64,000 nucleotides of DNA from Azorinus chamasolen. Its lineage: Eukaryota; Mollusca; Bivalvia; Cardiida; Solecurtidae. Made by a program: the position numbers and the translations under genes. A model generated the notes under the pieces. The model made no database searches. It had not been told where the DNA came from and saw only the letters and a list, made by a program, of their open reading frames with translations. This document shows positions 53,780-64,000 of the stretch, one piece after another; position 1 is the first letter of the stretch, and every line of letters begins with the position of its first letter. Location of the stretch: NCBI GenBank assembly GCA_963576725.1, contig OY755243.1, positions 74,484,106-74,548,105 on the forward strand, in the 5' to 3' direction.

Positions 53780-54400
53780 AATTTCTAGGCCTAAATACTT
53801 TTAGTTTTAATTACTGTGGCATGCATCCGAGCATTCACGAAATTCGGATAGCACAAGATATATGTATGAATAACGAATTAAGTTTATTAATCACTTTGTA
53901 TTTTAAAAGACTAGAGTTTGGTCTAAACAAGAATATAAATTCTGCTATATTAATTGGCATGAGATATTCACAATATTTTAATACCCCCCCCCCACACACA
54001 CACACATACTCATCTTTAGGGCATTGTGGACACTACCTCTCAAAACCTACATAATGGACACTATGTGAAATAAAAGACCTATCCGGATTTCGAAGACATT
54101 ATATGATATTAGTTGGTGCTAAATTTACCTAGAAATACTAAATGCTTTAATACAGGCTTATATAGTAAAAGTAGCGTAACCAGCGTTCTGGACACAATAT
54201 TTACATTGTGGACACCGTGTATGTACCTGTTCAGTATCAATATTTGGTGTGGATACGTCTAGTGTGTATATCAATAACTAATAGTATTTGTGGACACCGT
54301 GTGTGTGCTTACCAGTTACTAACAGTTATTGTGGATACATGTGGCTAAACAATTATGGAGTGTCTACAATGTTTAGAGAGCTATACCTCCCTAGATTATA
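53780..54400. other. no gene; CA run and GTGGACACC repeats
   Basis: A short C/CA tract at 53986-54005, and several tgtggacaccgtg/gtggacactac words spaced irregularly through 54020-54310. No frame. Confidence 0.4.
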
Positions 54401-54402
54401 TA

Positions 54403-54640
54403 CAGTGAACCCTCATTACAACGGAGGTGTTTGTTTCTATTGTGCTGGTATAACGAGTTTAAATATGAAAGGAACCATACGGCCAGTTTTAAACAAATAC
54501 CAACAGGTGGACGCTTAATGCAGAACACAAGAAGTGCAAAAAACTGCCAAAGGGAACTTTTTTGCATTTCTTGTGTTCTGCATTAAGCTGTCACCTGTCT
54601 TATTGTCATTGCACCTCATATTAAGTGGTTGTTTCAAAGA
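54403..54640. mobile_element. TA-flanked MITE, family G variant
   Basis: cagtgaaccctcattacaac, cgcttaatgcagaacacaag and its inverse cttgtgttctgcattaagct. The right end is blurred. Confidence 0.78.
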
Positions 54641-55540
54641 CTTAGCGCATATGAGCGTATGAGTAGCGTATAAATCACCAGGAATACTTTAGATACGTTG
54701 TAGGTCGTTCGTCAGACTAACGTTACAAATAAGTTACTGATATATCCATATGATAGCTTTACTGGCCACCTTCATGCCACCATATGTAAAGCGTATTTGA
54801 CTTTTACAAGACTCTAGCGTATTCAACGCGTTATAGCGCATGGTGAGCGTGTGCGTAATATATGATTCATACGCTCGTATACGCTGATTGTTTTTAACAT
54901 GATCAAACATTTTTCCGACCTGTATGAGAACGTACACCGATGTATGGCAGCGTACTTGCATAGGCCAAGGTCAGATTGCTTGGAAGGATACATGACAATC
55001 TGCAGTGATAAAACAACCAGGACCCAGAAAAAATGCCGTGTAACTCGGCTACTTATTCGGATCAAAGCTGTTTGACAGTCGGTTACCGGTTTAACCAAAG
55101 ATTGATCGAGTGTGTTCAGTCTTAAATGGAAGTAGAAAAATATTGCACAAAATGGCCTGACAGTTAAAGTGTTAAAAAGTTTATATTGTGTAAAATATTA
55201 TATAATACTTCACAATAGATGTTCAGGTTTGCATTATCATTTTATTTCTTCGATTAAACATTTTCAATTGTTTGAAAAATCTGGGAGGGGAATTTTGGAG
55301 ATAATAAATGTTTCAGAAAGGGACTTGGGCCGAACGTTGACCCAAAACTTACCTAAAAGCACCACTGAAACACTATCTTAACACTTGTGCAATCCACTGA
55401 GACGTTTGACAGATTCGTATGTTACTCAATGTAACAATAAATGTAATACGTTTGCATGCTGGCCAAATCGATTGTACTATTTGTATTTAGTAACTTGGGC
55501 GGAACCAATTATCAGTAGTAAAATCGCAACCGATTTCTAA
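54641..55540. other. no gene or repeat recognised
   Basis: Repeated short words (gagcgtatgag, agcgtat) at 54645-54960 suggest decay of an old repeat. A family E scrap (cggatcaaagctgtttgaca) lies at ~55060. Confidence 0.35.
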
Positions 55541-55549
55541 CACTTGTCA

Positions 55550-56230
55550 CGATAGTATCGTGAAACAATTTCCATGGCAATTCCAAGCTCTAATGGGAAG
55601 GACAAATTGATAGACATATGTAAAGGATTCACACTCCGCAATGTTAAGATGAGCATACGCACCAAATCTGGTGTCCTTAAGTAAGATATCATAGGCGCCG
55701 TGTCCCAGGCAAGGCTTTTTGATGGCTGACCTCAAAGATCAAGGTCACAACTCACTGGAAAGGATATGTGACACTCCAAAATGATAGGAAGTACGCATAC
55801 ATCAACTGTTGTATTCCTAAGTGACTTGACATACTGCCATTATATATATACGCTCGCACTCTGGACCGAAAAGTAACAAAAATGAGGTCAAGTTCTGAGG
55901 TCAAGGACTTACAGACCTAAATGTATGACACTCTGCTATGTACACCAAATTAGACATTACTAATGGACAAAGCATAAGTCACATGTCTCAGGCAACTTTT
56001 AACCCATAGTGAGCAGAAACGGACGTTAATTAACACAAACACACAAAACATTTTAACCGACATCAAATGTCTAGGTCAAGGGCACAGGCAACTAGAAATA
56101 ATATGCAACATTCTGCATTAGGACGACGAAGCCACGCACTGTGTATGATGTTCTTGAGGTCCAATCTCTAGATCAACGTCTTAGGTAACAATAAAACTCA
56201 ATACCTGTTTGGAGTACAAACAATGATATC
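55550..56230 (+). repeat. degenerate ~150-200-bp tandem repeat
   Basis: Recurring order: aaaggatatgtgacactcc / atgtatgacactctgctatg / aatatgcaacattctgcatt, followed by acgcac or acaccaaat, and then aaggtcacaact / aggtcaaggactt / aggtcaagggcac. About four decayed units. Confidence 0.5.
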
Positions 56231-56234
56231 CACT

Positions 56235-57660
56235 GAAAAAAGAACACATTTCTAGTTTAAAAGAATTACCATTATGAAGAATATCTTCTCATATACTATA
56301 TTCCTGTAACACCCACATTTTTTGTTGGTAAAGTAACTGGTCAGCATTTTTGTAGGGTTCATTTTGGTCATTACAATTAGTTTGAATAATTGACTTCTTG
56401 TCGATTACTACTAGTACATGTATATCAATTAAGTTTCACGAGTTGGTCGTTTAATTGAGTAAAGGCCATTGATAATATGTTTAACCATTGGCTGTAATAA
56501 TGACACAAAATAGAGTTGCAACAATTCTAAAGATCCCAACATATGTATATATCCCACAAGCAGAATGGGAAATTGTATAGAGCTGAACAGTTCCCATCTA
56601 TGATCATTTTGAAAGCCCTCTTAAAATTATATATATATATATAATAAAATTACATATATTTATACACCATGCATGTATTATTGTTGATAAATACATGTAC
56701 AAATACAGGGCTTTTTCAGTTAGAGGAGAAAAAAGGCCGGGTCTATCATTCTAGGGAACATTTACATCGTCATTTAAGCAAAGGGAAATAAAATTTCAAA
56801 TATTTTTTTTAATTTTAGGGGAAAACTGCACTAGTTATATAAGCGGCCCTGTTATAGAATGAAAAAAAAGTGAAATTAACTTTTTTTTCAAATTCTAAAA
56901 TTGCAATTGCGTTGCTTCAGGCTTCAAATTTTGATTTATTCGAAGTCATCGCATAATCCACGGTTACGTCATGAATGCACATTGTAAAGGCAATAATATA
57001 TATATATATATATATATATTCAGCAAAACAAGTGCATTTATTGTACTTAAATTCATGATATTCCAAATGACCTGTGTAGACCTATATCCTTCTATTGAAA
57101 AGTTTACCTATAATCCCTTAAACACAAACTAAAATTTTAAATTCTTATAATTGCTTAAAATTGCTGTTGAGGTTGTCAAAAACAATTTTGTGTTCTTAAT
57201 CTGTATACATGTATATGTAGATAGATCAAGATCTGCAGAACCTCACATGATGTTCGTTTTCTAAGATCACTAGATTCACTGCTTATGAATTTTGGCGGTT
57301 CACTCTATTCTCATGGTTGTAGATCTAGAGATACTTCATCCACTCCAAAAAACTCGTCTGGAAGTCAAAACATTGGATCTACTTCCATGGGTTAGAGCAA
57401 AATCTGTAAAAGAGCGACAAAAGGTTTTTCTTTCCCAATACCCTGTTTTTGTTTAATTGAGCATTTTTTTTAATTTTGCGCCATTAATAGCTTGATTCAT
57501 TATGAAGACGGAAATGGTAAAAGACCACGTAGTGGCAGTTCTACTTTTGTTAGTTCTACTTTTAATAAAAACGATGTCCACATGTGGAAAAAAGTTTAGA
57601 ATTTAATGGACAGTAGCACCTGTCATAAGCAGCTTTTCATATATGGAAATACATGAGTCT
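56235..57660. other. no gene; AT-rich with (TA)n at 56997-57019
   Basis: Includes two TA runs (56630-56645 and 56997-57019). No frames of note, nothing else supported. Confidence 0.45.
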
Positions 57661-57663
57661 TAA

Positions 57664-57800
57664 AACGCAGGTAGTTGCTTAATGCAGCGCAAATGTAATT
57701 CAGAACATTCCTATATGAGCATTCTGCATTACGTTTGACCTGCATTAACGTACCACTTGCCATACAGACCCAAAATTAGACCTATTTAATGGCTTTACTG
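57664..57800. mobile_element. family G MITE, left end lost
   Basis: caggtagttgcttaatgcag, gaacattcctatatgagcat, and right end aatggctttactg with TA. Confidence 0.75.
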
Positions 57801-57804
57801 TAAT

Positions 57805-58761
57805 ATATTTGCAGATAGCAAATATAGGGTAAATCCTACTGTAATTTGAAATTTGCGACGCTATATGAGGTTTTGTACGGTCGCAAATTATTTTAATGGC
57901 GACGCCGAAGGCCTATTCTAACGTAATCTTAACACGAAAAATACCAAATTGCTGAATCCGATTTTAATGTCATTTGTGCCCGAGTTTTCTCTATCCCACG
58001 CGCGCCGATGATTAAATGAGCGATGAGGCAAGAAATAGTGCACCAGTTTATCTCAGATTTCTTAACTGGAACTTTTCACCCTGGTTCATACAAAAATAAA
58101 ACACCGGGCCAGATGTAATTTGTTATTTCATTAGTCATGAATAATTATGCAATAGCTATTTCACATGTTCAATTAATTCAATACACATGTCCGGAAAAAT
58201 AAAACGTTATCCTAGTCTTTGGCGCCACACCCCAAAACGTCGTCTGTAACAATGACGTCACGTTATAACGTTATGCTTGAATTTTAAAATAAATATGGAA
58301 AAATCTGGAACACAGCGCTAAGAGTATCTCAATAATTCTCAACATGACACATGTGCATAAAAGAGACCGGTCAAGTCGTGACAAAGTAAACAATGGAAAT
58401 AACATAAAACACTGGGAATATATGTCAATGTAGGAGGATTGCTTACAAGGAACATCACAGTAGATTTAAGTGTGAGATAAACAACGCGCATTGATATATT
58501 TACATTCGGTCGTTTTCGATTGGTTGAATTCCCGACATATAAAACACTTTTTATATGCCGCAAATTTGGTCACATGAGCCAATCAGATTGCAGGAAATTG
58601 TCAGATTGCGTTAGAATATTTGTTTAAGGTCGTGTACACACGGACGAACATTCTGACAAGAATGTTATTGAACTCAATCTGTAGAGAAGGCCTAACCATA
58701 AAAATATTGCCACAGGATGCATTGACAATAATTTTATATATGCTATTTCAACAATGGTAAA

Positions 58762-58795
<34 letters not shown>

Positions 58796-59925
58796 TGCAT
58801 ACGTCCTGAGGACTTAAGCGTTGATGCACATCAATGATCTGAGGACGGTTTGCATATAGATGACTTGCATTCGGGCCCTCGGAAAGTTGTTTGCACAAAT
58901 GCTGTCAAAACGAGATATATGCTAAGAATAACCTGAAAGTTATAGGTCCTAATGAAGTTGGTAAGTTGTCGCAAGTGTACCCACCTGATGCACAATTTAC
59001 TTCCCCCTTCATAAAATGTGTGTATGATGAGCCGGTCAGATTTCCGGTAGATAAAGAAAGCAGCCAATCGGAGCGCTCACCCCAAGTCCTCACAATATCG
59101 ATTAAATATTTAAATCCTCGTAAATCCAAAATTTCATGACAATACATATCTGTGTGTAGCCGAGTCCTCGCAATATCGTTTTATCTTAAAGATGTGTGTT
59201 TAAGACCTCGTAGAATCATTAATACGGGGGATGACACGTCGAATGAAAACAGTTCCATAAAACTTTTTTAATTAATAGAGCATATGATAACAAACATTTT
59301 AAGTCAAAAACATTGTGGTCTCTGATCTCGTTTTAGTTATCTGCCATTGAATTTAACTTGTGTCATACCAAGAGCAGGGCTGTTTGGATTGAAATGGCGG
59401 TGTCATTCTCTGTCAGATCTTCAAGTTCGATATACAGTTTAACAATGTCCCAATGAAAACCATAATCGTGCTCCAGGGATCGTTGTATTATTTCTGCGCA
59501 TAAACACTTTTGCCATATCTTGGATTCGGATATTTGAATTCAATTTTATAACTGACAAAGCAATTAGAGTCGATGTATTTATTATTCACATTCTGTATGG
59601 AAATTGATTTAGCGTATATCATCCTATATCAAGGCATGCACATGTAAAGTAACTAATGTACTATATACCAGTAGCTGGGTTTTGTTATCCTCTAAATATT
59701 TGGAGTATAACATATAGACATACATGATAATACAAGACGGTGTTCAAGAAAAGTAATAAAAGTAACTGTTATTTACACTAAATAACACCTTTTTCTGATT
59801 TCATCTAAACGTCTAGCCCTTTACATAATGCTATTTATGAATATATTTTAGCTGGATTTTACAATGGCATATTACAACCGGATAGTTTGGCCATGACATA
59901 CAAACAGTAAATGTAAATGCATATG
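57805..59925. other. no gene; (GT)n at 58763-58793
   Basis: A 31-bp GT microsatellite. Words tcctcacaatatcg, tcctcgtaaatcc and tcctcgcaatatcg recur at 59080-59215. No coding call. Confidence 0.45.
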
Positions 59926-60080
59926 GAAAGACACAGAGACGCACAAAAACCTAACAAACAACAGTAGGGTGTGGAAATACCGCATTGGAACGGTCAGTGA
60001 CAATAGTCACAAGGAAGTAGAGTCAGATTTATATACATTTATATACCATTAGCAAACAGAGAAAACCCTGTAGCCATGCT
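59820..60080. mobile_element. family B remnant, with repeat L inside
   Basis: tacaatggcatattacaacc, agtcagatttatatacattt, ttagcaaacagagaaaaccc are family B left-part words; right-arm words (ctgatttctgtttgcaaagg) appear only at ~60955, ~880 bp away. Confidence 0.55.
59930..59995 (-). repeat. repeat L, inverted copy
   Basis: gcattggaacggtcagtgac is the reverse of gtcactgaccgttccgaggc at 60600, and gagacgcacaaaaac the reverse of the gtctttgtgcgtctc block. Confidence 0.65.
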
Positions 60081-60234
60081 TATAAAACTTCTTAAATCCA
60101 GAAACGGAAGGAGAACGTCGGATATCTGTACTATTTCGTTTTTGTCGTACCCTTTATTAATTTCTACAGTTACTCTGTTTGCAGCTCAATCATTGAGTAC
60201 ACTAGCGATAGGTGGATACAGTTTGTTCACTTAA

Positions 60235-60765
60235 ATGTTTTCGTTATCTGCTGGCCGTTCCAAGGCGGCACTCCTGCTTTCAGCCTACGGTCAATTTTCT
60301 TGTTTAATATGCTTAATGTTTAATGTGTTTCGTCTTGATATGCGTCCTGTTATGTTTTGTCTTGTGGCTTTACCGTTTCTTGTTAGATGGTGTTTGGTGC
60401 GGTGTCATTTCGTGTGTGGCTCTCCCTGTTTGACTATTTTTCCATATATACATGAACTTTACCACTGTATTTGCCATCGCGGTTGTTGTAGGTTAGTCGG
60501 AGAGGGGATACGTTTATTTACACTGTTTGTCTTTTAGGGTGAGGATAGAATAAGTGTGAGGCTGGGCGCCCATAAACCGGTTTAACCCCCAGTGACTTTT
60601 GTCACTGACCGTTCCGAGGCGGTACTTCAATCTTCCCCCTATTGTATGTTTGTTTTGTCTTTGTGCGTCTCTTGGTGTTTTTATAGTTATGTACATTTGC
60701 TGTTTCCTTGTGTTGCTGTTCGGGCGACTGTTTGTTTTGTATGTGGTGTTTCCTGCATGACTCAT
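60235..60765 (+). repeat. repeat L, two tandem copies
   Basis: ctggccgttccaaggcggca (60254) and ctgaccgttccgaggcggta (60606) each start a pyrimidine/T-rich stretch. gtgaggctgggcgcccataa and accggtttaacccccagtg precede the second. Frames across it are not supported as genes. Class unknown. Confidence 0.5.
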
Positions 60766-60769
60766 TTTT

Positions 60770-60931
60770 GTACTTTTAGTTGAGTCTGAGTTCGTTTTCA
60801 AGTTTTTGATTGGTCAGATTTGAGCCTTTGGCTCAAATCTGACCAATCAAAAGCTTGAGAACTCAAATCTGACCAATCAAAAGCTTGAGAACGAATTCAG
60901 ACTCAACTAAAAAGTTTTATAAGCATGGACC
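60770..60931. mobile_element. foldback repeat, family D
   Basis: acttttagttgagtctgagt to gttttataagcatggaccca, with gcctttggctcaaatctgac centre and a duplicated right-arm block. It joins repeat L on the left and family B right-arm words on the right. Confidence 0.85.
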
Positions 60932-60989
60932 CAGATCTGATCCTGTCTATTCTGATTTCTGTTTGCAAAGGCGTGACACGGTGCGTCTT

Positions 60990-61985
60990 TCAAATAAAGG
61001 AGTCAAGCAAGGGTCTAAATAAATTGGAATGCGTACCAGTCAACCTTTACCTACACATCGAAAATAGGAAAGGGAGATAGGCACCAGATAATCGACTTCT
61101 ACTCATTCTACATAAACCATATGAAGTATTTGCATGCTTAACAACAGTTTCTGTCACATGCATGTGACAGTCTTTACATATTACAATCGCTCAAATCAGC
61201 ATTTATTTCCAATTCTCTGAACATATGATCTAACTATCAAACGGAGTAACAAACAGTTCGGATCCAGTATCCATACCGCCATTCATATATGTTTACAACG
61301 ATCGCCTCGAACCAGGTAGACTCAAAATCCAAACTATTGGCGCAGGTAACCGCAAGTTCCCTTTATTTATGCAAAAGTTAAACACAATCAAAGTATACGA
61401 AATACCAGAAGTTCCGTTGGAGTTTTATCATACAGTTTGCACTCAAATCATAATTTGAGCATTATAAGTCACTGTTACTAACAGTCACCCTCTCCAAAAT
61501 ATCACGATTTCGCTATGTCCAGTTATATATCTATGTAATAAACTTTGGTGACCCAGTGAGGGTACTCAAGAATGTCTTATGATTGAACTTTCGGAACATA
61601 CATGCCAGCATGTGACAATGCTAATTAAAAATACTTAGAATCGATGTCTGCTTAAGTATTTATGTCTATGCAAACCCCATAATATTACAATGATGTGATG
61701 GAAATGAAATGAAAAGTAGTGGACAGTAAATCGATTATAGGTCGTTGTATAACCGCCGTTAAATACACCATCGGAAAATGTAAAGCGCAATGATGTAAAG
61801 CATATTGTGCACTCACTAGACCAAAATGACGATGAACTGAGAAAAGCACATCATCTTAAAAGACGTATTTACGGTGCAAAATGGCCAAACTATATTTGAC
61901 ATCTAGACGGTTATGAAAAATCACAGCCCATTGGATTTTGTATATATGAGGCAATAGATGGTTTCTGAAGAAAATTAATCTCAAT
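60990..61985. other. no gene or repeat recognised
   Basis: Only a weak family E word (aaacagttcggatccagtat) at ~61252. Confidence 0.35.
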
Positions 61986-61987
61986 TA

Positions 61988-62355
61988 ATGTGTGTTTCTG
62001 TCTCTCTGTCTTTCTCCCATTCTAGCATATCTCTTCCCTCTTTGCTCTCTCTGTGTCACCCTCTCTCCTGTCTCACACTTACCACCATACTATCTTTCTC
62101 GCTCTCTATATGTCTCTGTCTCGCTTACTTTCATATCCTTCTATCTCTGTCTCTCATTGACCCACTTACCCATCAATACATATTATTCTCTTTCCTCTTT
62201 CTCTTTCTGTCTTTCTGTTTCTCTTTCCTGTCAAATTCTTTCTCTCTCTCTCCGACCTCCTTTCTTTTTCTCTCTCCACTCTATCTCTCTTTCATCATTC
62301 CCAACCAATCTATCTTTTTTCTCTCTCTCAGTCTCTGTGTCTCTCTACATTCCTC
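61988..62355 (+). repeat. CT-rich low-complexity tract
   Basis: ~365 bp of ctctct/tttct words almost without A or G runs. Two overlapping plus frames (130 and 142 codons, Ser/Leu/Phe-rich) and the minus frame are by-products of the composition. Confidence 0.85.
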
Positions 62356-62734
62356 TTTCTTATGCTTATACAAATCATGAACATGGATATGACCCTGAAC
62401 TTTCCGAAATTTGTAGATAACACCACTATAGATTTCAAGGTGAGAAATCCAGTGTTGCAGTAACATCCGTAGATTGCATCTATATTTACTAATGAGTAAG
62501 TTATGTGTAATAATGTACATGTACCTTCAATGTTGCATATCTAAAACAGATGAAATAGTTCAAACTATTGACAGGTTCGTGACAATTAATTAAGCATAAA
62601 TCAAATTTCATACCTTAATTGTAGAAAGACAACAAATCAAATTGGTAATAATATTATTCCCACATTTGTTACTAGACATTTGTCATCTGGTAATAGGAAA
62701 GAGTTCAACATTTCACTGTAAGTAATAAATTCTG

Positions 62735-62990
62735 AAGGGTGGTGATCCCCCGAATGCAAAAATTGCAACACAAAAAGAGAAAATTGCAGACTCGGTTTTA
62801 TTGAGTCTGTTCATGAGCAGTAATTGAAAGTGAAACTGCTCACGCCCCCTAGCACCGGCTTAAGCGGTATTCAATTTTCAGAACAAGAAGTACTGAAATT
62901 CATGATCTCGAAGGATCAGAAGGTATAACAACACTGAGAATGAAGTACGGGGCGACGTTTTAATGTCTTATACTACAGCCTTCCAGTTGT
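62735..62990 (+). repeat. dispersed repeat K, copy 6
   Basis: cagactcggttttattgagt, ctgttcatgagcagtaattg, cctagcaccggcttaagcgg, acactgagaatgaagtacgg: the clearest K copy. Confidence 0.7.
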
Positions 62991-62999
62991 CACTTCTTG

Positions 63000-64000
63000 A
63001 AACAGGCATACTTTCATATGCAATGGTGCATATGCACTATATAATTACACGTGGCATTATGAACTATTAACGTATATTGGGATAGTCCCTTTGACCATTA
63101 TCAGATACTACTTGGTGACATTGATTTAACAATTCAAAATGCAATATCTTCCCCATGGATTTGCTGTTTTGTATGTCATGTAAAGGTGATAGGATAGAAA
63201 AATACAGATACGTTGTTTCTTCAGTAGAAACTTCGATACACACATAAGAAAAACTCTCCTCACATATTTAGTTACACATATGTTTAGAGAGACATTTGAA
63301 AAAGCATAATTATTAGCTATAGAAACGTACACATTGATATGTTTATTCATTCAATAACTTAATTTATGAAAAGGTGGTGTAAACGTTCGACTATCAAAGG
63401 AAATGGTCATTACCCTTAGATTCGTCTATTTTATACATTTTGACTGCAATGTGCATATTAATTACAGTAAAGAACTTATTCGTTGATCGTGTGCTTTTGT
63501 ACCCCGGGACCAGAAAGGGTTACCGTGCACCCCGTCTGACTTTTTTCATGGGTACCAGAGTGTTTGGTAGGGTCTGCTGAATGGAAATCAAAATTGTACC
63601 CATGAAAAAACTCATTCCTGCTATGGGTATTTCTACCGTTTCCATGGCTACCAGTGGTCTGAAAAAACGACGGTGGGTAAAGGCTTTAATGTAGTACATT
63701 ATATATCTATGCTATTTCGGGTACTAAGAGTTTGAAACAGGTGCCAAACTAAAGGTAAGACATTGGTCCTTCATTAAGAGTATATTTTTGTTCATTACCT
63801 CATTTGCATAATCATGAATATTAATGAGAACACCGAAACATGAAGAAAAATGACTAGAAGATTGCGAAAACTAGATCTGAAATCACATGTGTTGCTCCAA
63901 ATACACCCAAATATGTTCTTATACATAAAGCATCATCAAGGAGAGTATTATATAAAACAAAATCGTGTTTCTATGGCTTATATACATTGTTATTGCGTTT
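63000..64000. other. no gene; one short inverted repeat
   Basis: ttttttcatgggtacc (63541) pairs with gtacccatgaaaaaa (63596), a ~75-bp stem-loop region. Nothing else supported. Confidence 0.4.

Noticed and set aside
60235..60801. 100- and 95-codon frames in repeat L
   Set aside because: No domain, composition follows the T-rich repeat, and the element is repeated in inverted form nearby.
61988..62420. 130- and 142-codon plus-strand frames
   Set aside because: Both come from a CT-rich low-complexity tract, giving Ser/Leu/Phe strings in overlapping frames.

Overview
This window looks like invertebrate nuclear DNA, most probably from a bivalve mollusc. It is AT-rich, genes are split into short phase-1 exons, there are no operons, and most of the sequence is transposable elements: palindromic MITEs, a tRNA-derived SINE of the type common in molluscs, jockey/CR1-like LINEs, and repeats ending in sugar-tail-like hairpins. 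The species cannot be fixed from the sequence; a heterodont bivalve is my best guess.

Region 1-18.2 kb holds the 3' part of one minus-strand gene for a secreted or membrane-anchored multi-EGF protein. Ten exons can be defined to the base: nine encode one EGF-like module each (seven of them exactly 123 nt), and the last encodes a ~314-residue unrecognised C-terminal region. All nine introns are phase 1. Introns are loaded with MITEs and with one 2.4-kb tandem-repeat array rich in AGGTCA half-sites. The N-terminal part of the gene was not found and probably lies beyond 18.2 kb, in or outside the window.

Region 18.2-34 kb has no convincing large gene. It is a dense graveyard of MITEs that mostly sit in TTAA targets, with termini like CCCTTT...AAAGGG (piggyBac-like), plus a SINE, a mariner-like and a hAT-like non-autonomous element, and a 51-bp minisatellite. 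One possible small cysteine-rich exon lies at 23861-24035 on the minus strand.

Region 34.3-38.3 kb is a decayed APE-type LINE on the minus strand whose ORF2 starts with a 2A-like (GDIESNPGP) ribosome-skipping motif after a hydrophobic segment. At 42.1-43.3 kb lies a LINE ORF1 (coiled coil plus RRM-like region plus duplicated C-terminal motif) with one nonsense codon, and at 47.9-49.8 kb a second, 5'-truncated LINE on the plus strand. The rest, to 64 kb, is repeats (a ~160-bp tandem array at 51.0-52.7 kb, further MITEs, a SINE, microsatellites) and sequence in which I see nothing.

The most interesting signals are: the 2A-bearing LINE; a hairpin module with related arms found at the centre of several otherwise unrelated TTAA MITE families, absent from some copies; a minisatellite grown from one arm of that hairpin that keeps a 216-codon frame open; exact nested insertions; and the DR1 nuclear-receptor-site array.
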